Position numbers and translations under genes: made by a program. A stretch of 64,000 bases of DNA from CALZKI01 sp045124055 (GTDB lineage: Bacteria > Bacillota > Clostridia > Lachnospirales > Lachnospiraceae), in NCBI GenBank assembly GCA_045124055.1, contig JBGVKZ010000011.1, positions 1-64,000 on the forward strand. The letters run 5' to 3'. Each line of letters begins with the position of its first letter. Within the stretch, counting starts at the first letter, position 1. This document shows, one piece after another, positions 11,940-20,272 of the stretch. The notes beneath the pieces were generated by a model. The model ran no database searches and was not told where the DNA came from. It was given only the letters and a program-made list of their open reading frames with translations.

Positions 11940-13634
11940 ATGAAAAAGATTATTCCTATATTAATTATAATCGTCCTCATTATTCTTTTAGGAGCCGGAT
12001 TTGTATCCACGGTGCTATATGATAAATATTCCTATTCCACCGAAAGAGCTGACTTAGAAGAATATTATGGCATAAGTGAAGAAGAACAGGTGGCAATTAT
12101 ACTTCAAGATGAAATGCTTACAGAAAAAGCAATTTGTCGTGATGGAGTATATTATTTGGATTTAGATACAATTCATACTTATTTTAATGAAAGATTTTAT
12201 TTAGATAACAGTTTTTCTTCTCAGGAATTACTCATTTATACAACCACGGATACTAATTATCGTGTTAAGGTAAATTCTAATGTGATTTCATCAGAGGAAG
12301 GTGAAGAAACAGCAGAATATCCAATTATGCTTTATGAAAATGATATTTGTTACGTGGCAATCGACTATGTAACCAGATTTACAGATATGACTTATGAAGT
12401 GTTTACAGAGCCAAATAGAATGCAGATTTATAATGAATGGCCAGGTAAAACAGTAGGTACCATCAAAAAAGATACACAGGTGCGTTACAGAGGCGGTGTA
12501 AAAAGTGAAATTTTAACTGATGTAGTAAAGGGTGATACTGTAACGATTTTAGAAGAATTGGATAGTTGGTATAAAGTAAAAACAGAGGATGCTTTCATTG
12601 GATATGTACCAAAGCGTCATATAAAAAATATAGAGAGTTATATTGAAGACAGAATTTCTACTGTGGAAGAAATTTATTATCCGGCAAGAGAAATGGATAG
12701 CCGAATCAGTATGGGGTGGCATCAGGTATTCAATATGACAGCAAATGATAGTGTGGCTTCCGTTATATCTGGAACAAATATCAATGTAATAGCACCAACT
12801 TGGTTTTTGTTAAGCGGAAATACGGGCAATTATGTGTGTAATGCGTCATCTTCCTATGTGCAATATGTACACAATCAAGGAATTGAAGTGTGGGCAGTAA
12901 TTGATAATTTTAATATGGCTTGCGATTTGCAGGAAGTTCTAAAAAATACTTCTCAAAGAGATACATTGATTAGCAATTTAGTAGCAGATTGTAAACGATA
13001 TGGAATTGACGGAATTAATGTAGATTTTGAACAGGTTAGTCCGGAAACGGAAGAACATTACATTCAGTTTATTCGTGAATTATCTGTGGCTTGTCATAAA
13101 AACGAGTTGATTGTGTCCGTAGACAACTATGTTCCAACTGCTTATACAGCCTTCTATAATAGAGAGGAACAGGGAAGATATGTGGATTATGTGGTGATTA
13201 TGGGATATGATGAACATACTTCAAGTAGTGAAACCACAGGCTCGGTTGCTTCCATTGGATTTGTAGAACAGGGCATTATAGATACTTTAGAAATGGTAGA
13301 AGCAGCAAAAATTATTAACGGTGTGCCATTTTATTCAAGAGGCTGGTCTACAAAAGACGGTGAAATTTCCGTACAGACTTTGACTATGGGTGGTCAGGAA
13401 CAGTTTATTTCAAACCACGGAATTTATGTGGAATGGGATGAACAGACAGCTCAGTATTATGGCGAAAATACAGTGGATGGTGTTTTCTATCAGATTTGGG
13501 TTGAGGATGATGAATCTTTACAGAGAAAATTAGACGTGATGACAAAATATGATATAGCCGGTGTTGCTCAGTGGAAACTTGGAATTGAGACCAGTGATGT
13601 ATGGCAAAACATCAGCAATTATATGAATCCGTAA
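11940..13634 (+). CDS. Membrane-anchored GH18 glycosidase with SH3 domain
   Basis: 564-residue cell-surface protein. An N-terminal signal anchor (about 4-25) is followed by a stalk-like domain with copper-amine-oxidase-N-type character (about 30-165), a bacterial SH3 domain (about 170-230, GTIKKDTQVRYRGG to FIGYVPKRHI) and a GH18 barrel (about 245-560). The catalytic motif DGINVDFE ends at the proton donor E364, with Asn replacing the first inner Asp as in the SleL/YaaH spore-type family. It likely cleaves peptidoglycan or another N-acetylglucosamine polymer at the wall. AAAGGAG precedes ATG 11940, so the in-frame ATG at 11922 was rejected. Monocistronic. Confidence 0.9.
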   Translation: MKKIIPILIIIVLIILLGAGFVSTVLYDKYSYSTERADLEEYYGISEEEQVAIILQDEMLTEKAICRDGVYYLDLDTIHTYFNERFYLDNSFSSQELLIYTTTDTNYRVKVNSNVISSEEGEETAEYPIMLYENDICYVAIDYVTRFTDMTYEVFTEPNRMQIYNEWPGKTVGTIKKDTQVRYRGGVKSEILTDVVKGDTVTILEELDSWYKVKTEDAFIGYVPKRHIKNIESYIEDRISTVEEIYYPAREMDSRISMGWHQVFNMTANDSVASVISGTNINVIAPTWFLLSGNTGNYVCNASSSYVQYVHNQGIEVWAVIDNFNMACDLQEVLKNTSQRDTLISNLVADCKRYGIDGINVDFEQVSPETEEHYIQFIRELSVACHKNELIVSVDNYVPTAYTAFYNREEQGRYVDYVVIMGYDEHTSSSETTGSVASIGFVEQGIIDTLEMVEAAKIINGVPFYSRGWSTKDGEISVQTLTMGGQEQFISNHGIYVEWDEQTAQYYGENTVDGVFYQIWVEDDESLQRKLDVMTKYDIAGVAQWKLGIETSDVWQNISNYMNP

Positions 13635-13648
13635 TCTATAATAATGAG

Positions 13649-13679
13649 AGTGCCTTAAAGTGATTTAGGGCACTTTTTT
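13649..13679 (+). terminator. Terminator of the GH18 gene
   Basis: 11-bp stem AGTGCCTTAAA/TTTAGGGCACT with one G-U pair, GTGA loop, T6 tail. Confidence 0.85.
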
Positions 13680-13775
13680 GTACTTAGCTGTTGAGATAGA
13701 GAGAATAGAATCTTTGTTACATATCTGGAAAACTTTCTAGCATAAAATGTATAGAGAGATATTTTAGGAAAATTT

Positions 13776-14471
13776 ATGCAAAAAAGTGATAGAATACTTC
13801 GGATTGTGATGAGTGTGATTTTGCCTGTGGCAATGCTGTTTTTAGCGAGAGAAATGGCATATGTGAGAGCGGCGTATGTACCAAAGGAAAATAAACAATG
13901 TATAGTAATTGATGTAGGACATGGTGGATTTGACCCGGGAAAAGTTGGCGTGACAGGGTGTCTTGAAAAGGATATCAATTTACAAATAGCAAGAAAATTA
14001 AAGGTTTTTCTTGAAATGGAAGGCGTGGAAGTGATTTTAACAAGAAACGAAGATACAGGATTGTATGTAGAAAGCGATACCAATAAAAAAACCACGGATA
14101 TGAAAAATCGCGTAAGATTCGTAGAAGAATATGAACCACAAGTTATGGTTAGCATACATCAAAACAGTTATTCTGATGAGAGCATTAAAGGAGCTCAGAC
14201 TTTTTATTATACAGGCAGTACACAGAGCAAAGTTTTAGCTCAGTATCTTCAGGCAAGTCTTGTAAATACCTTAGATAAGGAAAACCATCGAAAAGAAAAA
14301 TCCAATGATAGCTATTACATTTTAAAGAATACATCTTGCCCCAGTGTAATTGTGGAGTGCGGTTTTTTGTCAAATTGGGACGAATGCCAAAAACTGGAAA
14401 GCGACTATTATCAGGAAAAGGTCGCGTGGGCAATCTATATGGGGATTATACAATATTTGAATACGAAATAG
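13776..14471 (+). CDS. cwlD: N-acetylmuramoyl-L-alanine amidase, CwlD-like
   Basis: 231-residue Amidase_3 family zinc enzyme with an N-terminal signal anchor (residues ~8-33). The zinc ligands and catalytic residues are visible: GHGGFDPG (His), LEKDIN (Glu), SIHQNS (His) and VECGFLSN (Glu). CwlD removes the peptide side chain as the first step of muramic-delta-lactam formation in the spore cortex, which fits the length and the lack of wall-binding repeats. The start follows TTAGGAAAA. It stands next to sua5 and upstream of other wall genes. A general wall amidase is the alternative. Confidence 0.85.
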   Translation: MQKSDRILRIVMSVILPVAMLFLAREMAYVRAAYVPKENKQCIVIDVGHGGFDPGKVGVTGCLEKDINLQIARKLKVFLEMEGVEVILTRNEDTGLYVESDTNKKTTDMKNRVRFVEEYEPQVMVSIHQNSYSDESIKGAQTFYYTGSTQSKVLAQYLQASLVNTLDKENHRKEKSNDSYYILKNTSCPSVIVECGFLSNWDECQKLESDYYQEKVAWAIYMGIIQYLNTK

Positions 14472-14493
14472 ACTTTTCTCCAAATGGTTGATA

Positions 14494-14502
14494 TGCTATA
14501 AT
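14494..14502 (+). promoter_or_regulatory. Extended -10 promoter before sua5
   Basis: TGC-TATAAT (14494-14502), a perfect extended -10 element, lies 16 bp before the start; no strong -35 is seen. Confidence 0.5.
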
Positions 14503-14518
14503 ATAAATTGGTGATAAA

Positions 14519-15571
14519 ATGGATACAAGACTATTTTGTATAAATTCAAAAGAAATAAATATTGCTATATTAAAAGAGGCAGGTCAGATTATCAAAGATG
14601 GAGGTCTTGTGGCGTTCCCAACGGAAACTGTGTATGGACTTGGAGGAGATGCTTTGAACAAAGAGTCTTCAAAGAAAATCTATGCAGCAAAAGGAAGGCC
14701 TTCGGATAATCCCTTGATTGTGCATATTTCCTGTATGGAAGATTTAAAACCCATTGTAAAAACGATTCCCAAGGAAGCCCAAATACTTGCAGAGAGGTTT
14801 TGGCCGGGGCCTCTGACGATGATTTTTGAAAAATCGGATAAAGTGCCACTTGAAACTACGGGCGGATTGTCCACCGTAGCTGTGAGGATGCCGAAAGATA
14901 GGATTGCTTTGGAATTTATCAAACAAAGTGGCGGATATGTGGCTGCCCCAAGTGCCAATCTTTCCGGAAAACCCAGTCCTACTTTGGCAAAGTATGTTAT
15001 GGAAGATATGAATGGAAGAATCGAGGCTGTGATTGATGGCGGAGAGGCGATAATTGGTTTGGAATCGACTATCGTTGATTTGACAGGCGAAAAACCAATG
15101 ATTCTTCGTCCGGGGTATATCACGAAGGAAATGCTTGAAGAAGTTTTGGGTCAGGTAGAAGAAGATAGGACGATGATGAAGGGAGATACAGGTGAAAAAC
15201 CGAAAGCTCCCGGTATGAAATATAGACATTATGCCCCGAAAGGACAGCTTACCATTATTCAAGGTGAAAGCGGTAAAGTAGTTGAAAAAATCAATGCACT
15301 TACCAGGGAAGCCAAAAAGCAGGGCAAAAAAACCGGAGTAATAGCCACGGAAGAAAGTCTTGCATTTTATGAAGCAGATATAGTTAAAAATGCTGGAAAT
15401 AGACGTGATGAGACAACTATCGCAAAGGAACTTTATCGCATTTTGCGTGAGTTTGATGATGAAGATGTAGAAGTAATTTTCTCGGAATCCTTTGCTGAAA
15501 ATGGAATCGGACAGGCTATTATGAACAGGCTTTTAAAAGCAGCAGGTCATCATATAGAACGAATAGAATAA
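14519..15571 (+). CDS. sua5: L-threonylcarbamoyladenylate synthase (Sua5/YwlC type)
   Basis: 350-residue enzyme of the tRNA t6A37 pathway, making threonylcarbamoyl-AMP from threonine, bicarbonate and ATP. The YrdC domain spans ~15-205 with GGLVAFPTETVYGLGGDA, AAKGRPSDNPLIVHI and AAPSANLSGKPSPT. The C-terminal Sua5 domain (~235-345) has the linker motif APGMKYRHYAPKG. The two-domain length is that of Sua5 rather than TsaC. The gene is followed 22 bp later by rpiB, as in the ywlC-ywlF order of Bacillus. GGTGATAAA is its ribosome site. Confidence 0.95.
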   Translation: MDTRLFCINSKEINIAILKEAGQIIKDGGLVAFPTETVYGLGGDALNKESSKKIYAAKGRPSDNPLIVHISCMEDLKPIVKTIPKEAQILAERFWPGPLTMIFEKSDKVPLETTGGLSTVAVRMPKDRIALEFIKQSGGYVAAPSANLSGKPSPTLAKYVMEDMNGRIEAVIDGGEAIIGLESTIVDLTGEKPMILRPGYITKEMLEEVLGQVEEDRTMMKGDTGEKPKAPGMKYRHYAPKGQLTIIQGESGKVVEKINALTREAKKQGKKTGVIATEESLAFYEADIVKNAGNRRDETTIAKELYRILREFDDEDVEVIFSESFAENGIGQAIMNRLLKAAGHHIERIE

Positions 15572-15593
15572 ACATATTTTGGAGGAAAATGAA

Positions 15594-16022
15594 ATGATAG
15601 CATTAGGTTGTGACCACGGTGGATATGATTTGAAACAGGAAGTAATCCGCTATTTAGAAGAAAAGAACATTGCTTACAAAGATTTTGGTTGTATGGATAA
15701 AAGCTCCTGCGATTATCCGGAATTTGGACGAGCAGCTGCTATGGCAGTAGCCAGTGGAGAATGTGAAAAGGGAATTGTTATTTGTACGACTGGAATTGGT
15801 ATTTCTATCAGTGCGAATAAAGTAAAAGGTGTACGCTGTGCACTTTGTGCAGATACTTTGTCTGCTAAAATGACAAGACTTCATAATAATGCCAATATGT
15901 TGGCTATGGGAGCTGGAATTGTGGGTACAAATCTTGCACTGAGTATCGTGGAAACCTTTTTAGGCACAGAATTTTCTAATGATGAAAGACACATTAGACG
16001 AATTAATAAAATTGAAGGTTAA
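15594..16022 (+). CDS. rpiB: Ribose-5-phosphate isomerase B
   Basis: 142-residue RpiB/LacAB-family sugar-phosphate isomerase interconverting ribose 5-phosphate and ribulose 5-phosphate. It begins MIALGCDHGGYDLK, the typical substrate-loop motif, and has the catalytic-Cys region GIVICTTGIGISISANK and RLHNNANMLAMGAGI. GGAGG precedes ATG 15594; an upstream TTG in frame is unlikely. It sits in a row sua5-rpiB-dCMP deaminase with small gaps, probably one operon. Specificity for allose phosphate cannot be excluded. Confidence 0.93.
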   Translation: MIALGCDHGGYDLKQEVIRYLEEKNIAYKDFGCMDKSSCDYPEFGRAAAMAVASGECEKGIVICTTGIGISISANKVKGVRCALCADTLSAKMTRLHNNANMLAMGAGIVGTNLALSIVETFLGTEFSNDERHIRRINKIEG

Positions 16023-16055
16023 TTTATTTGGGACAAAACATAATGTGGGGAGAAA

Positions 16056-16547
16056 ATGATGAAAGACGATAAGAGAATCAATTATATTTCATGGGACGAA
16101 TATTTTATGGGAATTTCCAAACTTTCCGGTATGCGTTCCAAAGACCCCCACACACAGGTGGGTGCGTGTATAGTTAGTGAGGACAATAAAATATTATCTA
16201 TGGGATATAATGGTTTCCCAAAAGGGTGTTCGGACGATGAATTTCCTTGGACGAGGGAAGGCGAAGAACTTGAGACAAAATATGCTTTTGTAACCCATAG
16301 CGAGTTAAATGCTATCTTAAATTACCGTGGTGGAAGTTTGGAAGGAGCAAAGATTTATGTTTCCCTTTTTCCATGTAATGAATGTGCAAAAGCGATTATT
16401 CAGGCAGGAATTACCTGTATTGTATATGAAAGCGACAAGTATGAGGGAACTCCTATGAACATTGCTTCTAAAAAAATGTTAGATGCGGCAAAAGTTAGGT
16501 ATTATCAATACAAGCCAACTGGTAGAAAAATTGAGTTGGATATGTAA
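16056..16547 (+). CDS. Deoxycytidylate (dCMP) deaminase
   Basis: 163-residue zinc-dependent deaminase giving dUMP for thymidylate synthesis. The zinc site is clear: THSELNAIL (HxE) and PCNEC (PCxxC). The DPHTQVGACIV and YNGFPKGCSD segments match the ComEB/dCMP deaminase family. Two adjacent ATGs follow GGGGAG. It is likely cotranscribed with rpiB. Confidence 0.94.
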   Translation: MMKDDKRINYISWDEYFMGISKLSGMRSKDPHTQVGACIVSEDNKILSMGYNGFPKGCSDDEFPWTREGEELETKYAFVTHSELNAILNYRGGSLEGAKIYVSLFPCNECAKAIIQAGITCIVYESDKYEGTPMNIASKKMLDAAKVRYYQYKPTGRKIELDM

Positions 16548-16561
16548 CAAAGAGGTATGGA

Positions 16562-17731
16562 ATGAGCAAAAAACCTGTAAGAAAATTGTTTGTAGCGATT
16601 TTGGTTATAATTCTTTCTCTTTCTCACGTAGATTATGCATATGCTACGTCTACCAAGGACAGATTGGACCAGGCGGAAAGAGAAAGAGATGAAACGCAAC
16701 AGGAAAAAGATGCAGCGGAAGAAACCCATAGTGCGTTGATTGGTGAACAGACCACCTTGCAAGGCACATTAAATGCATTGAATCAGGAATTGGCAATAGT
16801 AGGCGAAAATTTAGAGGTAATTGAAGGCGATATTGCTGTGAAGGAACTGGAAATTGAGACAACCAGGGCGGAACTTGCGGCGGCGGAAAATACAAGAGAT
16901 GAACAAGATGTTTCTATGCAAAAAAGAATCCAATTTATGTACGAAAGTAGTTCCACTACTTATTTGGATATGCTTTTTTCTGCCAAAAGCTTTGGCGATT
17001 TAATCAATGCAGCTACTTATATTAACAGTATTGCAGAATATGACAGAAATATGCTGGAAAAATACCGGCAGACAGTGGCACTTATTGAAGAAAAAGAAGC
17101 ATTACTGAATACAGAGATGGCGGAACTTGCCACACTAAAGGCAGATGCGGAATCACAAAAAAGTGAGGTTATGGCTTTAGTTGGACAAACATCTGTCAGC
17201 ATTGCCCAATATGCAGATGAGATTGCAGCCATAGAAGAAGATATTGCAGGATATGAAGAAGAAATTGCTCAGCAAAATGCTGACATTGAGGCTTTGCAGG
17301 AGCTGTTAAGACAAGAACAGGCACAATCACAGTTGGCAGCCAGTTCTGCCTGGCGTGATATTTCAGAAATAACCTTTGATGAAGGAGATAGAAAACTACT
17401 TGCCAATTTGATTTATTGTGAAGCCAGAGGTGAGTCCTATGAAGGAAAAGTAGCGGTGGGTTCCGTGGTTATCAATAGAGTATTGAGTTCTGTTTTTCCA
17501 AATACAGTAGTAGGTGTTATTTATGCACCAAATCAGTTTGCTCCAGTAACCAGTACAAAAAATAGTTTGGCACTCGCTTTAGCGGAGGATAAGGCAGCAA
17601 ATTATCCAGATTGTTATAAGGCTGCAGATGAGGCAATGAGCGGATATTCCAATGTAGGAAATCGTGTATATTTCAGAACGCCGATTCCTGGACTTGAAGG
17701 ATTACAGATTGGCAATCATATTTTCTACTAA
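16562..17731 (+). CDS. Secreted coiled-coil protein with SleB-like cell wall hydrolase domain
   Basis: 389-residue exported protein. A signal peptide (about 1-29, cleavage near YAYATS) is followed by a long coiled coil (about 30-245) of PcsB/EnvC character, rich in Glu, Ala and Gln. The C-terminal Hydrolase_2 (SleB) domain (about 275-389) contains LANLIYCEARGESYEGKVAV with the catalytic Glu, VVINRVLSS and a terminal VGNRVYFRTP...GNHIFY. Such enzymes are lytic transglycosylases of cortex or vegetative wall. The coiled coil suggests control by a membrane partner such as FtsEX during division, by analogy with PcsB; this is inference. AGAGG precedes the start. Confidence 0.9.
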   Translation: MSKKPVRKLFVAILVIILSLSHVDYAYATSTKDRLDQAERERDETQQEKDAAEETHSALIGEQTTLQGTLNALNQELAIVGENLEVIEGDIAVKELEIETTRAELAAAENTRDEQDVSMQKRIQFMYESSSTTYLDMLFSAKSFGDLINAATYINSIAEYDRNMLEKYRQTVALIEEKEALLNTEMAELATLKADAESQKSEVMALVGQTSVSIAQYADEIAAIEEDIAGYEEEIAQQNADIEALQELLRQEQAQSQLAASSAWRDISEITFDEGDRKLLANLIYCEARGESYEGKVAVGSVVINRVLSSVFPNTVVGVIYAPNQFAPVTSTKNSLALALAEDKAANYPDCYKAADEAMSGYSNVGNRVYFRTPIPGLEGLQIGNHIFY

Positions 17732-17756
17732 TCGAAGAATCAAAGAGAATAAAAAT

Positions 17757-17816
17757 AAAGTGTTTTCAACCCCTTCTAAAGATTTACTTTATGGGTATTG
17801 AAAACACTTTTTTTAT
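17757..17816. terminator. Bidirectional terminator
   Basis: 13-bp stem AAAGTGTTTTCAA/TTGAAAACACTTT (17757-17769 with 17798-17810) with an internal CCC/GGG pairing and a T-run after; it serves the convergent SleB-like and DUF402 genes. Confidence 0.8.
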
Positions 17817-18292
17817 ACTTCAATGTCATTTATCAGTTTCATATATTTTTCGAATTCACCTTTGTAGATGGTTTCCAGGAGCTTGTTTGTAGTTCGCAGA
17901 GATTCTTGCAATAAATCTCCGGAAATTAATCCCATTTTACAGGCGTCGGCGAGTTCATCTAAATCTAAAACTTTTACAAAACCATCTGGATAAATTAGCA
18001 CATCGGCAAGCAAATCTGTGGAAATAAGTTCGCTTTTATCCTCGTTAAATTCATAATCTACAATATCACAATACCAATAAATGAGAGTGTTATCTTCGCG
18101 ATAAAATTTGCTAACTTTAATGCCTTCTTTTAATAGATAACAAGAATAACCGTGATGCAAATCTTTTTTTGGTTTCAGAGTGTTCCATTTCGTCAGAATG
18201 ACATTTTCGTCACAGGATATAATAATATCGTCTTTTAACAAAATGCATTCATTGGGAATGAGTCGCTTGCGATATATGCTGGGGGTTTTCAT
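17813..18292 (-). CDS. DUF402 family protein (nucleotide phosphatase-like)
   Basis: 159-residue protein with the DUF402 pattern: a strand with LIYWYCDIVDYEF, then STDLLADVLIYPDGFVKVLDLDELADA. This family includes bacterial nucleoside tri-/diphosphatases (Ntdp) and FomD, which use acidic residues (here D and E of DLLADV and DLDEL) to bind metal ions. Substrate unknown. The start follows AAAGGAGA. It is divergent from the ATP synthase operon and a single gene. Confidence 0.85.
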   Translation of the reverse strand: MKTPSIYRKRLIPNECILLKDDIIISCDENVILTKWNTLKPKKDLHHGYSCYLLKEGIKVSKFYREDNTLIYWYCDIVDYEFNEDKSELISTDLLADVLIYPDGFVKVLDLDELADACKMGLISGDLLQESLRTTNKLLETIYKGEFEKYMKLINDIEV

Positions 18293-18448
18293 AAGTATCT
18301 CCTTTATGATGTAAAATATAAATTTACTATTAATTCAATTAACTAGATAGTAATAGACAAGGCAAAAAATGTCAATGCGGCATTCCCTTTGCTAAAGAAA
18401 ATATGTTGGAAAAAATTCACAATACAAAAGTGAAAAAGGAGTATTTTT

Positions 18449-18499
18449 ATGTTTTTTTCACATATTATCCGTAGACATCAAGACAAAAAAAATATATAA
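18449..18499 (+). CDS. Possible 16-residue leader peptide upstream of atp
   Basis: An ATG (18449) with an excellent AAAAAGGAG site begins a 16-codon frame (MFFSHIIRRHQDKKNI) ending in TAA. It overlaps the predicted atp promoter, so it may be coincidence, or a leader of a longer upstream transcript. No terminator-antiterminator structure was seen. Confidence 0.2.
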   Translation: MFFSHIIRRHQDKKNI

Positions 18500-18500
18500 T
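18472..18500 (+). promoter_or_regulatory. Promoter of the ATP synthase operon
   Basis: TAGACA (18472-18477), 17-nt spacer, perfect TATAAT (18495-18500), about 50 bp before the first gene. Confidence 0.65.
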
Positions 18501-18549
18501 CATATTATCGTGGGTGTAGTTTACAATAGAGAAAGGAACGTATGGGATA

Positions 18550-18804
18550 ATGAAAATGTCAAATAACGTATTTCAGTCCTTAACAACCTTAACCCAGTTT
18601 ACCATTTATATGCTTGTGCCAATTTTTATGTGTACATTCATTGGAATGTTTTTAGATGAGAAATTAGGGACATCTTATTGGGTAATCATTCTATTTTTTG
18701 TAGGTGCTTTGGCAGGTTTTCGAAATGTCTTTATGCTGGCAAAAAAAATATATTCTATGAAGGGTGATGTTAGAAATCGTGATAAAGGAAAGAATGAAAA
18801 ATAA
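18550..18804 (+). CDS. AtpZ/AtpI-family small membrane protein
   Basis: 84-residue protein with two transmembrane helices (about 16-36 and 45-65) and a basic tail. The sequence FIGMFLDEKLGTSYWVIILFFVGALAGFRNVF is typical of the AtpZ family (F0F1-ATPase subunit proposed to act in ion handling or assembly). First gene of the atp operon; its end overlaps the start of the next gene. Confidence 0.82.
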   Translation: MKMSNNVFQSLTTLTQFTIYMLVPIFMCTFIGMFLDEKLGTSYWVIILFFVGALAGFRNVFMLAKKIYSMKGDVRNRDKGKNEK

Positions 18805-19186
18805 CGAGACCCTTTTGGAAATTTGGGCAGGCATATTGATTTTTGGAATAGTTTGTCAGGTAACGATTGTCTGGTTTTTAAAGGACAAGACGGGATATAG
18901 TCTTGGTTTATGGCTTGGCATTCTTGCTTCTTGTGCAACTACCTTACATCTAAGCGTTTCTTTAGACAAGGCCTTGGATTATAATGAAGGCGGTGCTAAG
19001 AAACATATGGTGATTCAAAACTTGGTCAGATATTTTGTACTCATCATATTTTTAGGATTACTAATGATAACGGATTTTGCCAATCCCCTTGCTGCTTTTT
19101 TAGGGCTGATGGGCGTAAAAGCGGGAGCATATTTACAACCGCTTTTACACAAAGTAATTGGTAGAATGAGGAATAAAAACAAATAA
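18794..19186 (+). CDS. atpI: ATP synthase subunit I
   Basis: 130-residue protein with four hydrophobic helices (about 8-26, 35-53, 75-95, 98-118), fitting the AtpI family that assists assembly of the c ring. ATG 18794 follows AAAGGAAAG and overlaps the upstream gene by 11 bp; an upstream start at 18764 is less likely. Position before atpB is the standard place of this gene. Confidence 0.85.
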   Translation: MKNNETLLEIWAGILIFGIVCQVTIVWFLKDKTGYSLGLWLGILASCATTLHLSVSLDKALDYNEGGAKKHMVIQNLVRYFVLIIFLGLLMITDFANPLAAFLGLMGVKAGAYLQPLLHKVIGRMRNKNK

Positions 19187-19205
19187 AAAATAAGGAGGTG
19201 AATGT

Positions 19206-19940
19206 ATGGGGCAGGGAATTTTATTGTCAGCAGGCGATAATATCGACTTTATGATTCATGGTGTTTTTTCCTATGAGCTGTTTGGACAGACGGTCTGGAT
19301 TACTACGACTCATATCAGTGTTTTAATCGTTATGCTGCTCATTATCATTTTTTCTTGTATAGCCAGTAGAGTTGCAAAAAAAGCAACGGAAGTACCTGGC
19401 AAGTTCCAAAATGTTGTGGAAATGATAGTAGAGTTTTTAGACGGCATTATTCATAATTCTATGGGTAAAAATGCCCCTAAATTCCGAAATTATATTGGTA
19501 CGATATTTATCTTTATATTTATCAGCAATATTTCCGGATTACTGGGACTTAGGCCCCCGACAGCCGACTATGGTGTGACACTACCGTTAGGTATCATCAC
19601 CTTTACACTCATATGGTTTAACAAAATCAAACACAACAAACCAAAGTCGTTGTGGGTTGATATGTGTTCACCATTACCACCGTGGTTACCGATTTGGTTG
19701 CCAATCAATATCATAAGTGAAATTGCAGTGCCAATTTCCTTATCACTTCGTTTGTTTGCAAATGTATTGTCAGGTACGGTTATGATGGCATTAGTGTATG
19801 GTCTTTTAAAATACTTTGCACTTATTTGGCCGGCTGCATTACATGTATATTTCGACTTGTTCTCAGGAGCAATTCAGACTTACGTGTTCTGTATGTTGAC
19901 TATGACATATATTTCTAACGCTATCGGTGACGAAGCTTAA
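19206..19940 (+). CDS. atpB: ATP synthase F0 subunit a
   Basis: 244-residue membrane subunit forming the ion half-channels. The essential Arg is in ISLSLRLFANVLSG, the signature of helix 5, and the C-terminal helix carries the conserved polar pair region (SGAIQTYVFCMLTMTYI). About five to six transmembrane segments. AAGGAGGTG precedes the ATG. Confidence 0.96.
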   Translation: MGQGILLSAGDNIDFMIHGVFSYELFGQTVWITTTHISVLIVMLLIIIFSCIASRVAKKATEVPGKFQNVVEMIVEFLDGIIHNSMGKNAPKFRNYIGTIFIFIFISNISGLLGLRPPTADYGVTLPLGIITFTLIWFNKIKHNKPKSLWVDMCSPLPPWLPIWLPINIISEIAVPISLSLRLFANVLSGTVMMALVYGLLKYFALIWPAALHVYFDLFSGAIQTYVFCMLTMTYISNAIGDEA

Positions 19941-19978
19941 AAAATATTATTTATATTTATCTCAAGGAGGATTTCATT

Positions 19979-20227
19979 ATGTTTGATCAGAATTTTATTT
20001 TAGGTTGCTCTGCTATTGGTGCAGGTCTCGCAGTTATCGCAGGTATTGGACCTGGTATTGGACAGGGGATTGCAGCAGGACATGCAGCAGCAGCAGTAGG
20101 TAGAAATCCAGGAGCAAAAGGTGACATTATGTCAACTATGTTACTTGGACAGGCAGTAGCAGAAACAACAGGTCTTTATGGTTTGTTAATTGCAATGCTT
20201 TTATTATTCGTAAAACCTTTAGTATAA
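19979..20227 (+). CDS. atpE: ATP synthase F0 subunit c, predicted Na+-binding
   Basis: 82-residue hairpin subunit of the rotor ring, with the polar loop RNPGAK. The ion site shows the full sodium signature: Q29 in GPGIGQG of helix 1 and V60, E62, T63, T64 and Y67 in AVAETTGLY of helix 2. These correspond with a constant offset of three to Q32, V63, E65, S66, T67 and Y70 of the Ilyobacter tartaricus Na+ ring. The enzyme is therefore probably Na+-driven, consistent with an anaerobe with Rnf-type energetics. AAGGAGG ribosome site. Confidence 0.96.
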   Translation: MFDQNFILGCSAIGAGLAVIAGIGPGIGQGIAAGHAAAAVGRNPGAKGDIMSTMLLGQAVAETTGLYGLLIAMLLLFVKPLV

Positions 20228-20272
20228 AAATAGCCTCTATTTTAGAAAAAATAACGGAAAGGAGGCACACAA

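Noticed and set aside
13655..14155. 166-codon minus-strand open frame antisense to cwlD
   Set aside because: Lies opposite a gene with full catalytic motifs; no ribosome site; serine/phenylalanine-rich translation typical of antisense shadows.
14680..15262. Two long minus-strand open frames antisense to sua5
   Set aside because: Both mirror a conserved gene and lack start signals.
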